The notes under the pieces are model-generated. The model saw only the letters and a list, made by a program, of their open reading frames with translations, searched no databases and was not told where the DNA came from. Both the position numbers and the translations under genes were made by a program. Shown here piece after piece: positions 1 to 7,427 of a DNA stretch of 64,000 nucleotides; the first letter of the stretch is position 1; each line of letters starts with the position of its first letter. Source of the DNA: Prochlorococcus sp. AG-402-O21 (GTDB lineage Bacteria > Cyanobacteriota > Cyanobacteriia > PCC-6307 > Cyanobiaceae); NCBI GenBank assembly GCA_003216375.1, contig QCIZ01000008.1:1-64000 (forward strand), given 5' to 3'.

Positions 1-110
1 TTAGCATTATTAACCCCAGCATGCTATGGCAAGTTGAACCGTAAAACTCTAACTCCTTTGTAATTCTAGGCTATTTTATTTATATGTAAGGGATCTCTGA
101 AACTGATTTC

Positions 111-156
111 CTGAATGGTATGCAGGGGGTCAGCGGTTCGCGACCGATTGGCTCCA
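111..156 (+). pseudogene. 3' fragment of a tRNA-Ala (probably GGC)
   Basis: The segment folds as the 3' part of a tRNA: an anticodon arm with loop ATGGTAT, a T arm agcgg-TTCGCGA-ccgat and a 3' acceptor strand tggctcc followed by discriminator A at 156. The acceptor carries T at position 70, which would give the G3-U70 pair that identifies tRNA-Ala. The order anticodon arm, ggtc, T arm matches cyanobacterial tRNA-Ala(GGC) as I remember it, with the anticodon changed to GGT and the T loop mutated. No matching 5' half or D arm lies upstream, so it is not functional. Fragments like this mark integration sites at island borders. Confidence 0.65.
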
Positions 157-347
157 TTATTGAATGCATTGGAATAAAAGGGGTTAGAAGTTCATTCTCA
201 AAGGTCTTAAATCTCGTCTCAAATAAAGTTAGTTCAAAAGTTATTGCATTTATAAATAATTAATTCTTTTAAGCTATAAACAATTAACAACTATCTTTTT
301 TTAAAACGTACTTCCTAAGCAAGCTATTACCGCTATTAATCCTCCCT

Positions 348-1055
348 TTGGGATTTAGCATATTTTATTTACTTCTTGTTTACAAGAAACTAGAGAAGAA
401 AAATATTTTTATGATAATTTTCTTCCTATGGACTTTCAGTATTGGTTTTGTAGCAGATTTACTATGCAAATTTGCAGAATTTCCATGGCAACGTATAGAT
501 GAAAATGATGCGCCAACGGCGGATGCAATCATCGTATTAAGTGGTGGAGGAAGACCTCAAGCTCCTGGAAAATCTAATATTTATGAATGGGATGACCCAG
601 ATAGATACTTTGCAGGAATAAGTCTATTTCAAAAGGGAAAAGCTCCAAAATTATTTTTTACAGGCGGAACGACTCCCTATGGGAAGGAATCAAAGGATGA
701 AGGAACTTTGTATAAAGAACATGCGATAAGCCTTGGAATCCCTCCCTCTGCAATATCTACAACTAGCAAAGTTGTTAATACAGCAGAAGAAGCTATTGCA
801 ATAAGAAGAAATTTAAATGAAATAAATTCCTCATCAGAGATACTTCTTGTGACTAGTGCTTTGCACATGAAACGAGCTATAAAGTTATTTGAGCGTCAAG
901 GATTTCTTGTTCATCCTTTTCCAGTAGACTTCAAAACCTCCCGAGTTTCACGATGGCAAAGCCCTTATCAGTGGATACCTAATTCTGGGAGTCTTCATAG
1001 AAGTTCATATGCTTTAAGAGAACTTATAGGAAGAATTATTTATAGATCTTGGTAA
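348..1055 (+). CDS. DUF218 / YdcF-ElyC family membrane protein
   Basis: This is a DUF218 (YdcF/SanA/ElyC-like) protein, a family tied to envelope and peptidoglycan or lipid-carrier metabolism; the exact reaction is unknown. Two hydrophobic segments occupy roughly residues 2-12 and 20-40. The DUF218 domain follows, with ADAIIVLSGG at residues 58-67, the FFTGG segment, and the late LLVTSALHMKRA motif. The start given is TTG. The frame stays open upstream to 288 and encodes FLSKLLPLLILPLG, which looks like the usual family N terminus, yet it has no ATG or GTG. The gene may therefore use an unusual start or have lost its true start. It lies between two tRNA-like fragments at the island edge. Confidence 0.75.
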   Translation: MGFSIFYLLLVYKKLEKKNIFMIIFFLWTFSIGFVADLLCKFAEFPWQRIDENDAPTADAIIVLSGGGRPQAPGKSNIYEWDDPDRYFAGISLFQKGKAPKLFFTGGTTPYGKESKDEGTLYKEHAISLGIPPSAISTTSKVVNTAEEAIAIRRNLNEINSSSEILLVTSALHMKRAIKLFERQGFLVHPFPVDFKTSRVSRWQSPYQWIPNSGSLHRSSYALRELIGRIIYRSW

Positions 1056-1080
1056 GGCAAATAAAATAATTTCTCACTAA

Positions 1081-1112
1081 ATAACCTTTGCCATAGAATA
1101 CAGGGGGCCAGA
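1081..1112 (+). pseudogene. possible tRNA 3' (T-arm) remnant
   Basis: The string around agggggccagag followed by atttaaatccctggc resembles a tRNA variable loop, T loop and 3' acceptor strand (TTTAAAT in place of TTCAAAT). The T stem has several mismatches and no complete cloverleaf can be drawn. It sits just downstream of the DUF218 gene and could be a second degraded attachment-site fragment, or chance. Confidence 0.25.
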
Positions 1113-1266
1113 GATTTAAATCCCTGGCAAAACTTGATTTTTCTAGTTTTACCAATAGATTAGTGCGATTTTTATAAATCTAATGATTAGACTGATATAG
1201 GTTGATAGTTATCGATGTCTTATGATTAGTTGATAGAAAATAAATAAAGATAAAATTTTGTTCTTT

Positions 1267-2409
1267 TTAAAAATCTATATCTAAAAAGCCTTGTTTCTTA
1301 GAAAATGTTCCTATATTATTCTCTATGAAATGTAAAATCTTTTCACTAGCGCCAGGTGATCCATATGTTTCGTACTTAGTAGATTTATTATCTAATTTGA
1401 GAGTATTATTAATCTCATTATAAATTTTTTTTGCATCCCCTGGAACATCTACTATGGAGGGACATCTTGGTCTTCCTGTTTGTCTAGATCCTATGTTAAT
1501 TGTTGTCACTCCAAAATAAGGGGCTTCTGATATGCCACTTGATGAATTTCCAATAACACATTTAGAATATTTTAATACAGATAAATAAAGTAATTGGCCC
1601 AGAGATTCATATAAGTAAACATTTTCTTTTGAAATAATTAATTGATTTATACAATCTAATATTTTGTCTCTTTCATGATCTGGGTTAGGGTAAGTAATAA
1701 TAATATTTACATTATCAATTCTTTTTAAAGCTTTAATCATTTCTATGCATTCATCCAATGTTTGATCTTCAGCAGTAACAGAATGATATGTACATAAGAC
1801 TATTGGTACACATTTATTTTTAATATGAAGTTTTTCTAAAGTTTGATCAAAATTAAAAAGTCTTAAATTATGTATAGCATCTACACCCATTCCTCCTACA
1901 ACATGAATTCTAGATGAGCTTTCTCCCATTTGAATTATACGTTTTTTGAATTCTTCAATAGCTACAAAATGGTAATCAGCGAATTTTGTTATTGCATGAC
2001 GAATAGTATCATCTAGAGAACCAAGGGTAACTTCGCCTCCACTAATATGTATTAAAGGTATTTTATAAATATGGCATGCAATTGCTACAACAAGCATTTC
2101 ATATCTATCTCCTAAAATAACTATTACATCAGGTTTATTTTTACAAAAAAATTGTGCATAATCACTTAATGCACTGCCCATAGCATCCAAAATTCCCAAT
2201 GGAGAATCAATTTTTGGTTCACACGATATTTTTCCTGAAATTTCTATTCCATCTTTATTTATTTCAGAAATTGTACCAATTTTGTTAGAAAGATGATCTC
2301 CTGTAACTACTAATTTAGCTTTAAATTTATCAGAATTAACTGATAACTTTATCAACCTTTTTAAAAGTCCATATTCAGCTCTATTTCCAGTAACGAAAAT
2401 AATTCTCAT
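1267..2409 (-). CDS. neuC: UDP-N-acetylglucosamine 2-epimerase (hydrolysing), NeuC/LegG type
   Basis: NeuC-type enzymes convert UDP-GlcNAc, or a UDP/GDP-diacetamido sugar in the legionaminate route, to free ManNAc or its 2,4-diacetamido analogue. This is the step that feeds the nonulosonic acid synthase. The 380 residues begin MRIIFVTGNRAEYG and carry GDRYEM near residue 100 and HISGGE near 120. Later segments include IGNSSSGISEAP and GxRQxGRP, the usual nucleotide-binding region of this GT-B-fold family. The ATG overlaps the neuB stop by one base (TAATG), so the two are translationally coupled. It is the last gene of a five-gene minus-strand operon. Sequence alone cannot separate NeuC from LegG specificity. 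Confidence 0.88.
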   Translation of the reverse strand: MRIIFVTGNRAEYGLLKRLIKLSVNSDKFKAKLVVTGDHLSNKIGTISEINKDGIEISGKISCEPKIDSPLGILDAMGSALSDYAQFFCKNKPDVIVILGDRYEMLVVAIACHIYKIPLIHISGGEVTLGSLDDTIRHAITKFADYHFVAIEEFKKRIIQMGESSSRIHVVGGMGVDAIHNLRLFNFDQTLEKLHIKNKCVPIVLCTYHSVTAEDQTLDECIEMIKALKRIDNVNIIITYPNPDHERDKILDCINQLIISKENVYLYESLGQLLYLSVLKYSKCVIGNSSSGISEAPYFGVTTINIGSRQTGRPRCPSIVDVPGDAKKIYNEINNTLKLDNKSTKYETYGSPGASEKILHFIENNIGTFSKKQGFLDIDF

Positions 2410-3398
2410 TATAAAGATATTGGCTCATCTAAATTAAAATCTTTTACTGCTTTTTGACCAATTATAGAATTCCATTTCATAGAATCAATTCCAATAGAAG
2501 GCCTTTTGCATATTAAATTATCCTCATTAAAAATATCACCTTTTTTAATTTCTTTCTTAGCAAAAATTGAACGTCTAACAATCAATTTATTATTAATTTC
2601 TTTACCAAAAGGTTTCTTAATACCATCTCCAAAAGATAAAAACACTTTTCGTAATTTTTTCACATAATCATTTAATTCATCTATTGAGAGACTAGCCTTA
2701 TGGTCTGGACCTTCCATATTTTTATCAAGAGTAAAGTGTTTTTCAAAATAACTACATCCTAAAGCTAGTGCTGCAATGCTTATCTCATTACCAATGGTAT
2801 GATCTGAATAACCAATAGGACAATTAAATTTTTTAGACATTGTCCTTATAGCTAACAAATTTACATCTTCAAAATCAGTAGGATAATTTGTCGTGCAATG
2901 CATAAGGATGATATTAGAAGAATCAAGGCCATTCCTAAGCAAAAGGTTATAACAATTCTCAACTTCATTTAATGTCGCCATACCAGTAGAAACAATTGTT
3001 GGTTTATTGTAAGAGGCAACTTTTTGTAAAAATGGATAGTGAGTTATCTCGCCAGATGCAATCTTATGAACTCTAACCCCAAGATTATTTATATAATCTA
3101 AACTTTCACAATCAAATGCTGAACACATAAATTCAATACCTTTTTCTAAGGAAAAATCTCTAAGATACTTATATTTTTCTAAAGGTAGGTGTAATTCAGA
3201 TAATAATTTAAGTTGATCTTCAGAATTATTATTTTTCTGATACTCAGCAAGTGGACTATTTTTAATACACACTAATGAAGGTATTGCTGCTTGAAATTTA
3301 ATAGCATCTGCTCCTGCATTAGCTGCTTCTATAATAAGTTTTTCAGCAATAGATATATCTGCATTATGATTAACTCCAGCTTCAGCGATTATGAACAA
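2409..3398 (-). CDS. neuB: nonulosonic acid synthase (NeuB/LegI family)
   Basis: The enzyme condenses a C6 N-acyl sugar with phosphoenolpyruvate to make a nine-carbon nonulosonic acid (sialic or legionaminic type). The N-terminal barrel starts FIIAEAGVNHN and includes KFQA, HKIASGE, STGMA and GYSDHT. The antifreeze-like SAF domain is present from about residue 270 (RRSIFAKKEIKKGD), so the protein is full length at 329 residues. The start is a TTG; in-frame codons upstream give no ATG before a stop. Its usual partner neuC follows directly, but the CMP-sugar synthetase lies 32 kb away in another operon. Whether the product is Neu5Ac or legionaminate is not decided by the sequence. Confidence 0.9.
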   Translation of the reverse strand: MFIIAEAGVNHNADISIAEKLIIEAANAGADAIKFQAAIPSLVCIKNSPLAEYQKNNNSEDQLKLLSELHLPLEKYKYLRDFSLEKGIEFMCSAFDCESLDYINNLGVRVHKIASGEITHYPFLQKVASYNKPTIVSTGMATLNEVENCYNLLLRNGLDSSNIILMHCTTNYPTDFEDVNLLAIRTMSKKFNCPIGYSDHTIGNEISIAALALGCSYFEKHFTLDKNMEGPDHKASLSIDELNDYVKKLRKVFLSFGDGIKKPFGKEINNKLIVRRSIFAKKEIKKGDIFNEDNLICKRPSIGIDSMKWNSIIGQKAVKDFNLDEPISL

Positions 3399-3442
3399 AA
3401 TAATTAAATAGCTTTGATTTACTATATTATACTATATTATAT

Positions 3443-4282
3443 TTAATTAATAGCCATTCCCAAATCATTCAAATAATTAGAGTCTTTAAATTTCTCTTTT
3501 AATGTATTTTTTATTTTCTGATTTGATGCATTAAATCTCTTAGGCAAAGAAAAAGCTTTTCTTTGATAATTGAATTTAATATCAAATTTTCGGCAAAATA
3601 AATCTAGAATATCAAAATTACTTATCCATAAAGATGAAGTGAAATGATATATTTCACTTTTTAAATCCTTTTGAGATATTTCTAAAATTGCTCTACATAA
3701 ATTGTCGGCGCGAATAAAATTCATTAAATACTGTTGATTATTAATTTTAAAGTTTTCACAAATTTCTTTACTAGTTAAAAATTTAGCACAAGAAAATTTT
3801 TCTGGATCATTTATTGTATAAATAGTCGATATCCTAAAGATTATTACAGATGAATTTTTTTTAAGAATCATTTTTTCAGCTAAATATTTTGACCAACCAT
3901 ATTCTTTTCCAGTAATTGAAGATCTATTTTGAGTAACTTTATCAAATTCAGATTTTGGGGATTCATTTCTATTAAAAAGATCTGCTGTTGAAATATATAT
4001 AAATGGTATTTTATTTTTTTTTGCATATTCAGATAATTCAAAAGTTATTAAAACATTGCTTTCAAAGTAATTATTTGGATGTAATTCAAGATTATAAGAT
4101 GGCTTTTGAGCACCAAAATGAAATATTATTGATGGACATATTAAGTCTAATTTAGATAAATCAGAGCTTAGTGTTTCAAATCTACATTTGAATTTATGAA
4201 AAATTGTATCGTTTTTCTTTAATAAAGATATCATTTCCTTTCCAAGGACTCCATTGGAACCTGTTATTAAAATATTTTTCAT
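3443..4282 (-). CDS. NAD(P)-dependent sugar epimerase/reductase (SDR, RfbD-like)
   Basis: This extended SDR of 279 residues has the Rossmann glycine motif GSNGVLGKE at residues 8-16 and a YGWSKYLAEK active-site segment (Tyr and Lys) near residue 130. The layout resembles dTDP-4-dehydrorhamnose reductases and related nucleotide-sugar 4-ketoreductases, but the substrate cannot be named. It sits in the neuBC operon two bases after the ATP-grasp gene. It may therefore act on the nonulosonate or a precursor (inference from context). A short AT-rich tandem repeat (two copies of actatattat) lies between it and neuB. Confidence 0.75.
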   Translation of the reverse strand: MKNILITGSNGVLGKEMISLLKKNDTIFHKFKCRFETLSSDLSKLDLICPSIIFHFGAQKPSYNLELHPNNYFESNVLITFELSEYAKKNKIPFIYISTADLFNRNESPKSEFDKVTQNRSSITGKEYGWSKYLAEKMILKKNSSVIIFRISTIYTINDPEKFSCAKFLTSKEICENFKINNQQYLMNFIRADNLCRAILEISQKDLKSEIYHFTSSLWISNFDILDLFCRKFDIKFNYQRKAFSLPKRFNASNQKIKNTLKEKFKDSNYLNDLGMAIN

Positions 4283-4283
4283 A

Positions 4284-5291
4284 TTAGTAAGCTAAGTAAT
4301 CCTCAACATATCTATGCATAATTGGATATTTATCCAACTTTAAACCGATATATTTTGACTTATTTTCATCCATTAGATCATTGACTAAATACATAACCTC
4401 ATTTCTCCTACAAGCTAGACGATATGATGTCGTTCCACTAAATCTTGTATTTACTTCCAGAGGATAAAATCCAATATCTTCAGAACCCATAAATTGAATA
4501 TTTAAACTACCTAAATAATCTTTCATATTTTTGCTTATTAATAAAACTATTTCATCTAATTTAGGAGAATTTATTTTTTGAACCTCCCAAGAGATACCCT
4601 TATTTAATTTTCGTTGGGCATGAAATGGTTCAAATTCTACCTCACCAGATTTTGAAATAATAATAGAACTTGTAACTTCAAATGAATTTTTTCCGCACAA
4701 TGATTTTTGTAATACATACTGTGACTTTTGCAAGGGGAAATTAAATTTACTAAATTCATCTAGATCATCAAATTTTATAATCCCTTTGTTAGATGTTCCA
4801 TGATTAGGTTTTAAAAATAATGGGAAATCATTATCTATTAAAGGTTCATCATTTAGGCATGAAATCCAGTTGTCTTCTGTAAATTGATATTCAAAAAAAG
4901 CAGCCACTGAAACACCTATTTTATTTAAGAATTTATAAGTTTTAAGTTTATTATTTCCTAATTTTATCCATTCAATTAAAGCTATACATATTTTTGCATT
5001 AGATTTTCTTTCAATATCAATTTTATTTAATGCAAACCATTCAATTTCATATTCACTCGCAATTAATAAGACATTTATTTTAAATTCATTTAAAAGCTTT
5101 ACTATTCTCTCATTATTTTTTAAATTTTCTACTTTTTCTATATATTCAAATTTGTCCACCATGTAGCTATGTGCAGTTAATTGGTTATCTATACCTAAAA
5201 TAAAATGATCCAAGGAATCACTTCTTATTGATTTTATTATTCCTAGCCCTACACTAGTTCCAATTCCTGATATGGCGATTCTAAAAGGCAT
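4284..5291 (-). CDS. ATP-grasp family protein (carbamoyl-phosphate-synthase-like)
   Basis: The N-terminal Rossmann-like part begins FRIAISGIGTSVG. An ATP-grasp domain follows, with the glycine-containing segment KPNHGTSNKG near residue 160 and a metal-binding end LEVNTRFSGTTSYR near 280. ATP-grasp enzymes join a carboxylate to an amine or thiol through an acyl-phosphate. In surface-sugar clusters such proteins are candidates for attaching amino acids or other acyl groups to sugars; that role here is inference. Its ATG overlaps the stop of the PHP gene by one base and the SDR starts two bases after its stop, so the three should be co-expressed. It does not match a named family that I can recognise. 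Confidence 0.75.
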   Translation of the reverse strand: MPFRIAISGIGTSVGLGIIKSIRSDSLDHFILGIDNQLTAHSYMVDKFEYIEKVENLKNNERIVKLLNEFKINVLLIASEYEIEWFALNKIDIERKSNAKICIALIEWIKLGNNKLKTYKFLNKIGVSVAAFFEYQFTEDNWISCLNDEPLIDNDFPLFLKPNHGTSNKGIIKFDDLDEFSKFNFPLQKSQYVLQKSLCGKNSFEVTSSIIISKSGEVEFEPFHAQRKLNKGISWEVQKINSPKLDEIVLLISKNMKDYLGSLNIQFMGSEDIGFYPLEVNTRFSGTTSYRLACRRNEVMYLVNDLMDENKSKYIGLKLDKYPIMHRYVEDYLAY

Positions 5292-6019
5292 TAAATCTTT
5301 ACTATATTATTACTAAATTTAAAATCATTCCAAGTATTTTTTAATTCAACTTTGGAATGAGAATTACTTCCTATTGTCCATTTAGCTCCAAGTTTATCTA
5401 GTAGAAAAATTAAATCATTGATTATCTTAATATGATATCTAAGATTTATCTCAAAGATAATATCATTTTCAATACATTCTATTATCAATTCTTCAAATTT
5501 TTCTAATGAAGGTAGTAAGCCAAATCTTCTTATAGTCATTCCAAATGGATGACCTAATACTGAAAAACTTTTAGATTTTATTCCGGCTATAGAAAGTTCT
5601 AGTTCTGTTAAAAGTGCATCATCTTTATCATTTAAGGAAAATTTAGATGGATTTTTTTTTAATATATTCCCCTGCTCTCCTGGGAAACGATGAACCACAC
5701 CTGTAATAATGTCGGCATATAATTCCGCTTCAGAACTTATATCTAAATCTCCTTTATAATTTTTGATCTTGCATTCAGCTCCTTTAATAAGAACTAAATT
5801 ATTTTTATTTACTTTAGTACCTTCAATATTATTTATAAATTCTTTATAAGAATAAAAACTATCTTTCCTATTATGCTCAGAAAAAATTATCCACTCTAAA
5901 TTTAAAAGAGAAGCCGCTTCTATCATTTGATCAATAGAATCATTACCATCTGTCCAATTTGTATGTAAGTGAGAATCTCCTTTTCTATTACATATTAATT
6001 TTTTATAATCAACACTCAT
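5291..6019 (-). CDS. PHP-domain metal-dependent hydrolase
   Basis: The protein has the ordered PHP motifs: SHLHTNWTDG near residue 16, FSEHN near 46, VLGHPFG near 155 and GSNSHS near 217. These supply the His and Asp ligands of a multi-metal phosphoesterase or hydrolase site. At 242 residues it is a stand-alone PHP protein. It is the first gene of the PHP / ATP-grasp / SDR / neuB / neuC operon. A role in trimming a phosphate or acyl group from a sugar intermediate is plausible but unproven. Confidence 0.75.
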   Translation of the reverse strand: MSVDYKKLICNRKGDSHLHTNWTDGNDSIDQMIEAASLLNLEWIIFSEHNRKDSFYSYKEFINNIEGTKVNKNNLVLIKGAECKIKNYKGDLDISSEAELYADIITGVVHRFPGEQGNILKKNPSKFSLNDKDDALLTELELSIAGIKSKSFSVLGHPFGMTIRRFGLLPSLEKFEELIIECIENDIIFEINLRYHIKIINDLIFLLDKLGAKWTIGSNSHSKVELKNTWNDFKFSNNIVKI

Positions 6020-6205
6020 ATTATTTTTTATATGTAATCAATTTGAATATAGAAACTAAATTAACATAATAAAATGATAATGACCATGAAGACCCAAAGA
6101 TTTATGAAGCCAAAGATGAATTCTGGACGAATTGTCCAAAAAACAAGATCTAGTTTCTAGCTATTCTATTTTATCTAGCTATTATAGTAGGGCTAAGGTT
6201 CTTTT

Positions 6206-6358
6206 ATGGTTTTGAGCGAATTTGATCATTCAAGCTTAGTGAAAGGAGGCTATGGATTAACTAAAAGCTTAGAGAAAGAATTAAATGCAAAAATAGATGA
6301 GACAAATAAGGTATTAGAAAAAGCAGGAAAATCTATCCTACAAGTGGCCAGATTTTAG
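6206..6358 (+). CDS. small hypothetical ORF (50 aa)
   Basis: ATG to TAG encodes a charged, helix-prone 50-residue peptide (residues 20-42 rich in Lys, Glu, Leu) starting MVLSEFDHSS. It lacks a signal peptide or membrane segment. It sits in the decay zone between the neu operon and the dTDP-sugar block and I do not recognise a family. It may be a real small gene or a chance ORF. Confidence 0.3.
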   Translation: MVLSEFDHSSLVKGGYGLTKSLEKELNAKIDETNKVLEKAGKSILQVARF

Positions 6359-6415
6359 ATGACTGAAGGAATGCTTCCGAAAGAAGCTTCCAAAGATAAT
6401 AATAATTCTCTTTTT

Positions 6416-6769
6416 TTAGGGTGAAATATTATATTCTACTTTTGAAATATCCATAATATTGTTAGAATAACATCTCATATATAGATGAATAATTGATAAA
6501 TATATGATTTTCTTGATTTTACAGTTTTCAAAAAGACCAATAAATGATGCAGAATGAGAATCAAAACAGACCTTTAAATCATCTCTGAACTTACTACCAC
6601 TTGTTCCAAGATAATAAATAAGAGTATTAATGTTCTTAGGTATCAAGCTTAGTTCTTTATGAGAGTAATTATAAATTTCACAAGCACTACTAGACTTTAA
6701 GTAATGATATATCGATTCACCAATAGTTGAGTATTTGCCAACAATATTAATATATTTTTTATAAGAAAT
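6416..6769 (-). pseudogene. remnant of an NAD-dependent epimerase/dehydratase
   Basis: The minus strand stays open for 118 codons without a good start. It encodes INIVGKYSTIGESI (a Rossmann-like N terminus), a middle FRDDLKVCFDSHSASFI and a strand-end IKKIIYLSIIHLYM. This is the layout of the first third of an SDR-type sugar epimerase, up to the catalytic Ser/Tyr region (YLSS...LY in intact relatives). It then ends at a stop without the rest of the fold. It is most likely a truncated gene. A 76-residue subfragment beginning at 6646 could be called as an ORF but is not a complete protein. Confidence 0.5.
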
Positions 6770-6796
6770 TTAAGAAAAAATAAGGGTTTAATGTTG

Positions 6797-7190
6797 TTAA
6801 TCTTTTATACCAATTACTCTTATTATCTGATCTATATCACCCTTGCATAAATTTTTTTTAATAATAACCTTTGAATTACCTAGGTGATTATAAGTTGCTC
6901 TTAATTTTGCTTTTGTATAATAATTCTTATGAAACTGTCCTATAGAATTTTGAGGTTCTTTGATCGAGGCTGCTAAATACCCCCATCTATTTTTGATACC
7001 ATAATAATAAGTACCAAACCAATGAGTTTTCTTAATAGCTTCATCATCGTCTCTATAAACTCTAACCAATTATCCTTTGCTTCAAGCCATTTTCTTTCTA
7101 TTGATTCAAAATCTGTCGTTGAAACATTCAATACGCCTCCTCTTTTTAGTAGTTGGCACATTCAAGCTCTAATAATACTGGAGATGATCC
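6797..7190 (-). pseudogene. frameshifted, 5'-truncated gene remnant, probably a SAM methyltransferase
   Basis: Three overlapping reading frames read as one interrupted protein. SSPVLLELECAN (about 7150-7190) is followed in another frame by QLLKRGGVLNVSTTDFES and KDNWLEFIE (about 7045-7155). A third frame then gives DDDEAIKKTHWFG through LCKGDIDQIIRVIG to a normal-looking stop at 6797. LLKRGG followed by a beta strand is typical of class I SAM methyltransferases (the LKPGG element). Two frameshifts and the missing AdoMet-binding N terminus make it nonfunctional. Together with the adjacent SDR remnant it marks a decay zone. Confidence 0.5.
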
Positions 7191-7427
7191 ATACATATAT
7201 TTAACTTTAAAAGCTAAAGTTATCAATTCCAATATGCTTCTTTTTTTATTATGTATTTATAGAATCAAATACTCATCTAGTTAATAGTTATGCGATAAAA
7301 CAAGTTTCTTAAAAATATTTTCTTATTCTATAATATTACTTTCCATGTGATTAAATCTGTTTTATATCGTTTGAGTTCTCTTATTTGATTTTATTTTACC
7401 AATGCATCATTTAAATATTTTCATAGA

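Noticed and set aside
1-290. Permuted tmRNA gene at the left end
   Set aside because: The tRNA-like 3' end suggested it, but no tag-peptide reading frame or resume codon is found; tRNA-Ala fits better.
677-868. Minus-strand frame of 63 codons inside the DUF218 gene
   Set aside because: It is a shadow of the plus-strand gene, with no family motifs or start context.
3421-3440. Two copies of actatattat before neuB as a regulatory repeat
   Set aside because: Such AT-rich tandem duplications are common by chance here and lie inside an operon; no function is supported.
7022-7204. Plus-strand frame of 60 codons in the decay zone
   Set aside because: It is antisense to the methyltransferase remnant and has no protein-like features of its own.
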